64,000 nt of DNA from positions 62,001 through 126,000 of the forward strand of contig NZ_FODB01000001.1 in assembly GCF_900110265.1 (NCBI RefSeq), read 5' to 3'. The stretch is from Vreelandella aquamarina. Lineage in GTDB: Bacteria; Pseudomonadota; Gammaproteobacteria; Pseudomonadales; Halomonadaceae. The notes beneath the pieces are model-generated. The model made no database searches, was not told the origin of the DNA, and saw nothing but the letters and a program-made list of their open reading frames with translations. The position numbers and the translations under genes are program-made. The number at the start of each line of letters is the position of its first letter. The first letter of the stretch is position 1. Below, piece by piece: positions 58,545 to 64,000 of this stretch.

Positions 58545-59633
58545 ATGCACGTTCTTACCTCACGCCTCTCGCCTATTACCTTGCGCCGACTGGCGGCGTT
58601 TAAAGCTAACCGCCGTGCACGTATCTCGCTGTGGCTCTTTGGCATCCTGTTTATCATCAGCCTGTTTGCCGAGCTGGTCGCCAACGACAAACCGATTGTG
58701 ATGCAGTATGACGGCCAGTGGTACGTGCCGCTGCTGGTGGATTATCCAGAAACCGAGTTCGGAGGTTTCCTCCCTACCCGTGCCGATTACCTGGACCCGT
58801 TTATCCAGCAGCAGATCAGCGACCACGGCTGGGCGCTCTGGCCGATCATTCCGTTCTCCTATCAAACCCTGGATATGCAGATGACGCAACCCTCGCCTGC
58901 GCCGCCGGATAGCCGCCACTGGCTGGGCACCGACGACCAGGGCCGCGACGTACTGGCGCGGGTGATTTATGGGTTCAGGCTATCCGTAGCATTTGCGCTA
59001 GTGCTCACCGCTGGGTCATTGGTGATTGGCGTTTTTGCTGGCGGGGTACAGGGCTACTTCGGCGGCAAGGTGGACCTCATTGGCCAGCGAGTCACCGAGA
59101 TTTGGTCAGGCCTGCCGGTGTTGTTTTTATTGATTATTTTGGCCAGCTTTGTACAGCCTGGCTTCTGGTGGCTGCTGGGTATCATGCTGCTTTTCTCCTG
59201 GCTGGGGCTTGTGGATATTGTTCGTGCCGAGTTTTTGCGGGCCCGCAACCTGGAGTACGTTCGCGCCGCCAAAGCCATGGGGCTTCCTTCACGGCTGATT
59301 ATGTGGCGACACGTACTGCCTAATGCCATGGTCGCCACGCTGACGTTTATTCCCTTTCTGTTCACTGGTGCCATCGGCACGTTAACCGCACTGGACTTCC
59401 TCGGCTTTGGGTTGCCACCGGGCGCTCCATCGCTGGGCGAGCTAGCCGCTCAGGGCAAAAATAACCTGCACGCCCCTTGGTTAGGGATCACCGCCTTTAT
59501 GACCCTGGCGATCATGCTTTCCCTGCTGGTATTTATTGGCGAAGGCCTACGCGACGCCTTCGACCCACGCCATGTTAAACAGCGCCCTATCTCTGTCCAG
59601 GAAAATTCTGCTCAGGAAACGCCCCATGTCTGA
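58545..59633 (+). CDS. yejE: Oligopeptide ABC transporter permease YejE
   Basis: A 362-aa permease partner of YejB. It has a long N-terminal extension with one helix and a periplasmic loop rich in Pro/Asp (about 45-125), then RHWLGTDDQGRDVLARVIYG (a DppC/YejE hallmark, read around 124-143) and five more helices with the EAA loop EYVRAAKAMGLPS. The ATG at 58545 follows GAGGGAG and is one base from the yejB stop. Its end overlaps yejF by 8 bp. Confidence 0.94.
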   Translation: MHVLTSRLSPITLRRLAAFKANRRARISLWLFGILFIISLFAELVANDKPIVMQYDGQWYVPLLVDYPETEFGGFLPTRADYLDPFIQQQISDHGWALWPIIPFSYQTLDMQMTQPSPAPPDSRHWLGTDDQGRDVLARVIYGFRLSVAFALVLTAGSLVIGVFAGGVQGYFGGKVDLIGQRVTEIWSGLPVLFLLIILASFVQPGFWWLLGIMLLFSWLGLVDIVRAEFLRARNLEYVRAAKAMGLPSRLIMWRHVLPNAMVATLTFIPFLFTGAIGTLTALDFLGFGLPPGAPSLGELAAQGKNNLHAPWLGITAFMTLAIMLSLLVFIGEGLRDAFDPRHVKQRPISVQENSAQETPHV

Positions 59634-61218
59634 ACCCACTACCAAACCGTTACTGCGTCTTAAAGAGTTAACGGTATCTTTTGATGGCAATGTGGTCGTG
59701 GACGCTCTTTCGCTAACGGTTAACGCTGGCGAAACACTGGCCATTGTCGGGGAGTCCGGCTCGGGTAAGTCGGTTTCCGCACTAGGGGCCATCGACCTAC
59801 TGCCAAGCAATGCGGAAGTGCGCGGTCAGCGCTGGCTGGAAGAGACCGACCTGACGCGGCTAAACAAGCGCGACTGGAACGGCATTCGTGGCAATCGTGT
59901 TGGGTTCATTTTTCAGGAGCCGATGACCTCGCTTAACCCGCTGCACCGCATTGGCAAACAGATTAGCGAAACGCTGCGGCTACACCAAGGCTTGAGCGGC
60001 CAAGCAGCCCGCCGCCGGGCAAAAACACTGCTTGAACAAGTCAAACTACCCCGTCCTGAAGAGCTACTGGATGCCTGGCCCCACCAACTCTCCGGCGGGC
60101 AGCGCCAGCGGGTGATGATTGCCATGGCCATTGCCAACAACCCAGCCCTACTGATTGCCGATGAGCCCACCACCGCACTTGATGTCACCGTGCAGCAGGA
60201 GATTCTCGCGCTGCTTAAAGAGCTGCGCGACCAGCACGGCATGGGCGTACTGCTGATTAGCCATGACTTAAACCTGGTACGCCGCCACGCCGACCGCGTC
60301 TGCGTGATGTATCAGGGCAAGGTGCAGGAAACCGGCAGCGTTACCGAGGTGTTTAGCAACCCACAAAGCGATTACACCAAAGCACTGATTGCCGCCGAAC
60401 CCGAAGGCCGCCCTGCAGAACCCACAAACACAACGCCTCTGCTGACAACACAGCAACTGCGGGTAAGCTTTAAGCGGCCTAAAACGGGGCTGTTTCAGCG
60501 CCAGCCTCCCGCCTTTGAGGCGTTAAAGGCCACCAACCTGACTATTGCCCCCGGTGAAACCCTGGGCATTGTTGGAGAGTCGGGGTCCGGTAAAACGACA
60601 CTCGCCTCGGCGATTATGCGTTTGGTCGCCAGCCAGGGTGAGGTGCAGCTTGGCGATACACCGCTCAGCCAGCTCTCGGGGGATGCGCTCCGCCGCCAAC
60701 GCCACCGGCTGCAGATGGTGTTTCAAGACCCCTACGGCGCCCTTTCACCGCGGATGCCGGTATTCGATATTGTCAGTGAAGGCTTGCGCTTTCACTATCC
60801 AAAGCTTAGCGATGCGGAAGTGGCCGAACGGGTACACCGCACCTTGTGGGAAGTCGGCTTACCGGAAAGCTGTGCGGCCCGCTACCCTCACGAGTTTTCC
60901 GGCGGACAGCGCCAACGCATTGCCGTAGCCCGAGTGATTATTTTAGAGCCGGAACTGCTGGTGCTAGATGAACCCACGTCAGCGCTTGACCGCACCGTGC
61001 AAAAGCAGCTGGTTGTGCTGCTGCGCGAACTGCAAGCCCGCCGCCAGCTTAGCTATCTGTTTATCAGCCACGACCTTGCCGTGGTACGGGCGATGGCGCA
61101 TCGGGTCATGGTGCTAAAAGATGGCGAAGTGGTCGAACAAGGCAACTGCTTGGACGTACTTGCTACCCCTCAACACGCCTATACCAAAGCACTCATCGAA
61201 GCTGCGCACTTGCACTAG
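59626..61218 (+). CDS. yejF: Oligopeptide ABC transporter ATP-binding protein YejF (two NBDs)
   Basis: A 530-aa cytoplasmic ATPase with two fused nucleotide-binding domains. The first has Walker A GESGSGKS (42-49), signature LSGGQRQR and Walker B LLIADEPTTALD; the second (from about 275) has Walker A GESGSGKT near 316, signature FSGGQRQR and Walker B LLVLDEPTSALD. Both sites look catalytically complete. Translation is coupled to yejE by overlap behind AGGAAA. A weak hairpin with Ts (TGCTTAA / TTAAGCA, 61223-61244) follows the stop and may end the operon. Confidence 0.95.
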   Translation: MSEPTTKPLLRLKELTVSFDGNVVVDALSLTVNAGETLAIVGESGSGKSVSALGAIDLLPSNAEVRGQRWLEETDLTRLNKRDWNGIRGNRVGFIFQEPMTSLNPLHRIGKQISETLRLHQGLSGQAARRRAKTLLEQVKLPRPEELLDAWPHQLSGGQRQRVMIAMAIANNPALLIADEPTTALDVTVQQEILALLKELRDQHGMGVLLISHDLNLVRRHADRVCVMYQGKVQETGSVTEVFSNPQSDYTKALIAAEPEGRPAEPTNTTPLLTTQQLRVSFKRPKTGLFQRQPPAFEALKATNLTIAPGETLGIVGESGSGKTTLASAIMRLVASQGEVQLGDTPLSQLSGDALRRQRHRLQMVFQDPYGALSPRMPVFDIVSEGLRFHYPKLSDAEVAERVHRTLWEVGLPESCAARYPHEFSGGQRQRIAVARVIILEPELLVLDEPTSALDRTVQKQLVVLLRELQARRQLSYLFISHDLAVVRAMAHRVMVLKDGEVVEQGNCLDVLATPQHAYTKALIEAAHLH

Positions 61219-61280
61219 TGCCTGCTTAACTTTTTGTTTAAGCAATTTTCCGGATGTTCTGCAGCCTTTAGTCAAAACAA

Positions 61281-61315
61281 GATACCGCAATGGACATCTA
61301 GTCCATTGCGGTATC
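61281..61315. terminator. Perfect hairpin between yejF and rsuA (convergent)
   Basis: 15-bp perfect stem (GATACCGCAATGGAC / GTCCATTGCGGTATC) with an ATCTA loop. On the minus strand it is followed by TTGTTTTGAC, so it probably ends the rsuA-side transcript and may work in both directions. Confidence 0.7.
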
Positions 61316-61333
61316 TCAACGGAAAAAGGTCGC

Positions 61334-62038
61334 TTAAAAGCTGGCGATCTCTTCCGGAGTAAGCTCCCGCCATTCGCCAGGAGCAAGGTCATCGGGCAGC
61401 AATACATCACCAATCGAGCGGCGATGTAGCGCGTTAACGTGGTTGCCTAAAGCGGCAAACATGCGCTTCACCTGATGGTAACGCCCTTCGGTAATGGTGA
61501 GTTCCGCTTGTTGCGAGGTGATAAAACGCAGCGTGGCGGGCTGGGTAGGCGTTTCCTCACCTTCCAGTAAGATACCCTCAGCCACCTGTTCTATCGCCTG
61601 CTGGGCGGCCTCGCCTTCCATCGGCTCAGCCAACTCCGCTATATAGACTTTGGCACAGCGGTGGCGTGGCGAGGTCACTCGGTGCGACCATTGACCATCA
61701 TCGGTCAGTAACAGTAGGCCCGTGGTATCCACATCTAGCCGCCCTACTGGCTGCAGCCGCTCCACTTTAGGTAAGTCGATAATGTCGATTACCCGCGGGT
61801 AGAGACCCCGGCGAGCGGTACACTCCACATCCACCGGTTTATGCATCATCACGTAGCGAAGCCCCACTAGGGCGAGCCGTTCGCCGTTGAGCTTCACTTC
61901 GTCATTTTCAGTATCTACCTGGGTGGCCGCCTGCTTGATCGGCTCGCCGTTGAGCGTCACTTCACCGTTTTTGAGCGCCCGTTTTGCGAGGCTGCGGGTT
62001 AGTGGTGTGGTCTCACTTAAAAAACGATCAAGGCGCAT
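61334..62038 (-). CDS. rsuA: 16S rRNA pseudouridine(516) synthase RsuA
   Basis: Isomerises uridine 516 of 16S rRNA. The 234-aa protein has an N-terminal S4 RNA-binding domain (MRLDRFLSETT..., 1-60) and the RsuA catalytic domain with the Asp motif GRLDVDTTGLLLLTDDG near residue 100. Its ATG overlaps the stop of the upstream yafV gene by one base. Closeness to yejABEF matches the E. coli map, where rsuA lies near yejF. Confidence 0.93.
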   Translation of the reverse strand: MRLDRFLSETTPLTRSLAKRALKNGEVTLNGEPIKQAATQVDTENDEVKLNGERLALVGLRYVMMHKPVDVECTARRGLYPRVIDIIDLPKVERLQPVGRLDVDTTGLLLLTDDGQWSHRVTSPRHRCAKVYIAELAEPMEGEAAQQAIEQVAEGILLEGEETPTQPATLRFITSQQAELTITEGRYHQVKRMFAALGNHVNALHRRSIGDVLLPDDLAPGEWRELTPEEIASF

Positions 62039-62853
62039 TATTGCCCCACTCCTGGCAGCAACGAAAAGCGGTCGGCATCTTGCCAGGCAGGAAATTTTTC
62101 ACGAAAGGCATCTAGGTCCGTTTTATCTAGCGTCCCCGTTTCAATAAACGGAGTATGGGCAGGATGGTCGATCAGCGGTTCGCCTTTAAAATCGACCAGC
62201 ATGGAGTCGCCACTATAGGCCAGCCCCTTGGCATCTTCACCCACGCGGTTAACACCCACCACGTAGGCGAGGTTTTCCACCGCGCGCGCCTGTAGCAAGG
62301 TACGCCACGGATGCCGCCGAGGAGCGGGCCAATTAGCCACGCACAGGATGGCATCATACTCGAAATGCTCGCCCTCTGCTGGCTGCTGGCGCATCCATAC
62401 GGGGAAACGCAGGTCGTAACACACACTAAGCTGCAGCTTAAAACCGTTGAGTTCTACGATGTGGCGCTGCTTCCCCATGCCATAGCGTTCATGCTCCCCG
62501 GCCATGCGAAACAGGTGGCGTTTGTCGTAGTAGCTCACTTCTCCCGTTGGCGTTGCCCACACCATACGGTTGTAGTACTGGCCGTCGTCAACAATGGCGA
62601 CGCTGCCGGTCACCACGCAGCCCCTTGCCTTCGCCTGGGTTTGCAGCCAGGCAACGCTTTGGCTCTCTTTCATGGGCTGCGCCATTTCCCGGGAACTCAT
62701 CGTGAAACCGGTGGCAAACATCTCTGGCAGTACAATCAGGTCAGTGTCGCGACTATCTAAATCACCCAGCAGTGCTTCTAAATGCGCGTGGTTGGCTTGG
62801 GGATCTTCCCAGCGTAAGTCGCACTGCACCAGGCTAGTTTTTAATTGACTCAT
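62038..62853 (-). CDS. yafV: Omega-amidase YafV-like (Nit2 family nitrilase)
   Basis: Hydrolyses the alpha-ketoacid amides (2-oxoglutaramate, 2-oxosuccinamate) left by transamination of glutamine, or methionine-salvage intermediates. The 271-aa C-N hydrolase has the Glu44-Lys111-Cys145 triad in LPEMF, YDKRHLF and SVCYDLRFP. The ATG at 62853 has AAGGAG upstream and is preferred over a codon at 62886. It is the upstream partner of rsuA (1-bp overlap). Confidence 0.92.
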   Translation of the reverse strand: MSQLKTSLVQCDLRWEDPQANHAHLEALLGDLDSRDTDLIVLPEMFATGFTMSSREMAQPMKESQSVAWLQTQAKARGCVVTGSVAIVDDGQYYNRMVWATPTGEVSYYDKRHLFRMAGEHERYGMGKQRHIVELNGFKLQLSVCYDLRFPVWMRQQPAEGEHFEYDAILCVANWPAPRRHPWRTLLQARAVENLAYVVGVNRVGEDAKGLAYSGDSMLVDFKGEPLIDHPAHTPFIETGTLDKTDLDAFREKFPAWQDADRFSLLPGVGQ

Positions 62854-62925
62854 GCCACGTCTCCTTTGCATCGGTGTCTTTATCAATTGTGTGCTAGATT
62901 AGCATTTTTACTTAATGAGGCTGCT

Positions 62926-63831
62926 ATGCTTCCATCAGCTCCTCGGGACCCTGAAGCGGTCAAAGGCGTCATGTTTGGCTTAACCGCCTACACCATGTGG
63001 GGGTGTTTCCCGCTGTTTTTTGCCCTCTTTGACGGGGTTCCGGCCTTTGAGATCTTGATTCACCGCATTTTGTGGTCGTGCCTATTCCTGGTGGGGCTGA
63101 TTAGCGTGTTGGGCCGCTGGTCACCGGTCGTGGCTGCATTGGTGCAGCCTAAGCGCTTGGGCCGAGTGTTAGCCTGCGCGCTGCTGATCGCCTTTAACTG
63201 GGGCATCTATATCTATGCGGTGGAGAGCAAACAGGTGCTGCAAGCCAGTTTAGGCTACTTTCTCACCCCGTTGGTGAATGTAGCACTGGGCATGCTAGTA
63301 CTTCGGGAAGTCATGGCGAAGCTACAGCTTGTGGCGCTGGGCCTCGCCAGCCTTGCCATTGCGATTCAATTTATCATGCTGGGTGAATTACCGTGGCTTA
63401 GCTTGCTGCTTGCTCTTAGCTTCGGCAGCTATGGGCTGTTTCGTAAGCAAGTGCCACTGGATGGACTGTCAGGTCTCTTCGTGGAAACGCTGCTGCTATT
63501 CCCGCTGGCGCTAATGGCGCTTACCTGGATGAGCTGGCAGGGCGAGTCACATTTCCTCCACGATGCGCCCATGTCCGCGCTGTTAGTCGTGAGCGGAGTC
63601 TTAACTGCCCTGCCGTTGATGGCCTTTGCAGGCGCGGCGCGTCGCTTACGCTTGGCCACGCTGGGGTTCTTAATGTATATCAACCCCAGCATTCAGTTCC
63701 TAATTGCCTTGACGATTTTCGGTGAGCCCCTGGGCATGATCCAACTCGCTACGTTCTTGATGATCTGGACCGGTCTTGCGCTCTACTCCTGGTCCTCATG
63801 GCAATCACGCCCGCGTCAAGCGGCGGTTTGA
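62926..63831 (+). CDS. rarD: EamA-family transporter RarD
   Basis: A 301-aa membrane protein with ten helices (two EamA repeats). The RarD opening KGVMFGLTAYTMWGCFPLFF and the segment LIHRILWSCLFL near residue 45 identify the RarD subfamily, associated with chloramphenicol tolerance in some species; its natural substrate is unknown. The ATG at 62926 with GAGG upstream is chosen over codons further upstream that would overlap the divergent yafV promoter. Its 3' end overlaps the convergent chemoreceptor gene by 27 bp. Confidence 0.9.
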   Translation: MLPSAPRDPEAVKGVMFGLTAYTMWGCFPLFFALFDGVPAFEILIHRILWSCLFLVGLISVLGRWSPVVAALVQPKRLGRVLACALLIAFNWGIYIYAVESKQVLQASLGYFLTPLVNVALGMLVLREVMAKLQLVALGLASLAIAIQFIMLGELPWLSLLLALSFGSYGLFRKQVPLDGLSGLFVETLLLFPLALMALTWMSWQGESHFLHDAPMSALLVVSGVLTALPLMAFAGAARRLRLATLGFLMYINPSIQFLIALTIFGEPLGMIQLATFLMIWTGLALYSWSSWQSRPRQAAV

Positions 63832-64000
63832 CGAAGCAGTCGGTAACGCTGGCTGCTCTTTATGAGCCACACTGGTTGCGGTGTTTTTTTCCGGCGGGTA
63901 GCCAACACGGAAACCGCCCCAGTGCTTGCCATTAATATAAATCGGCACTGAGAGGTCGTGCATGATCTCGCCAGTATCACGCTTGTAGGTTTGCAGTAGC
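63805..64000 (-). CDS. C-terminal fragment of a probable methyl-accepting chemotaxis protein
   Basis: The minus-strand frame is open to the right window edge. The 65 residues include LLQTYKRDTGEIMHDLSVPI and YINGKHWGGFRVGY, then a polar tail. From memory this MHDLSVPIYxNGKHWGGFRxGY block is a common C-terminal extension of bacterial chemoreceptors and related sensors that follow an MCP signalling domain. The signalling domain itself lies outside the window, so the call rests on this block alone. It ends inside the 3' end of rarD. Confidence 0.55.
   Translation of the reverse strand, partial: LLQTYKRDTGEIMHDLSVPIYINGKHWGGFRVGYPPEKNTATSVAHKEQPALPTASSNRRLTRA

Overview
The window comes from a moderately halophilic gammaproteobacterium, most likely Halomonas or a close relative in the Halomonadaceae. 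The main evidence is a complete ectABC ectoine operon, a BCCT compatible-solute transporter and a CPA1 K+/H+ antiporter. E. coli/Pseudomonas-type synteny blocks (methyltransferase-rnhA-dnaQ next to gloB-mltD; tusDCBE next to yccA; yejABEF-rsuA; wrbA-DUF2069) agree with this. It is mostly ordinary chromosome, densely packed, with a few accessory or decayed patches. Both edges cut genes: the 3' part of tamB on the left, and the C-terminus of a probable chemoreceptor on the right.

Layout. 1-4.4 kb: tamB (partial), msrA, a cytochrome c'-like protein, beta-carbonic anhydrase, gor. 4.6-7.1 kb: ectABC with a near-consensus sigma-70 promoter and a strong terminator. 7.1-7.4 kb: a decayed gene remnant. 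7.4-12.1 kb: a run of a retropepsin-like lipoprotein, a catalytically dead membrane transglutaminase and an ATP-grasp ligase, followed closely by zur, hisI and yidD. 12.1-14.9 kb: sufE, then a tyrosine recombinase divergent from a KfrA-like coiled-coil protein across an AT-rich, repeat-rich spacer. 15-25 kb: BCCT transporter, nfuA, metH, MATE pump, cysI-DUF934. 25-29 kb: smrA, a GGCT-like protein, wrbA-like, DUF2069, cytochrome b561-like, pdxH. 29-33.6 kb: a Pat-type protein acetyltransferase divergent from an HDAC-family deacetylase, then an XRE-cupin regulator. 33.6-36 kb: tusDCBE and yccA. 35.9-41.6 kb: a truncated hydrolase gene, dabBA (inorganic carbon uptake) with a divergent LysR regulator, an unrecognised short frame and tRNA-Ser(UGA). 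41.6-51 kb: K+/H+ antiporter, an orphan NMT1/THI5-like binding protein, a hydrolase, yhhQ under a likely preQ1-I riboswitch, prpE, an ArsR regulator, sohB, an SCP2 protein, nudC. 51-64 kb: dnaQ, rnhA, methyltransferase, gloB, mltD, yejABEF, rsuA, yafV, rarD.

How the genes fit together. Osmoadaptation is covered by ectABC, the BCCT carrier and the K+/H+ antiporter. Sulfur, iron-sulfur and thiol metabolism is strongly represented (cysI, sufE, nfuA, tusBCDE, gor, gloB, msrA, metH). Pat, the HDAC-like protein and prpE could form a reversible lysine-acetylation circuit, because acyl-CoA synthetases are the classic Pat substrates. mltD lies directly upstream of yejABEF, which suggests a link between murein turnover and peptide uptake. 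The least understood systems are the ATP-grasp/dead-transglutaminase/retropepsin cluster (7.4-10.8 kb) and the recombinase/KfrA-like module (12.6-14.9 kb). No CRISPR array, rRNA operon or intact insertion sequence was seen. All assignments come from reading the sequence; no database search was run.
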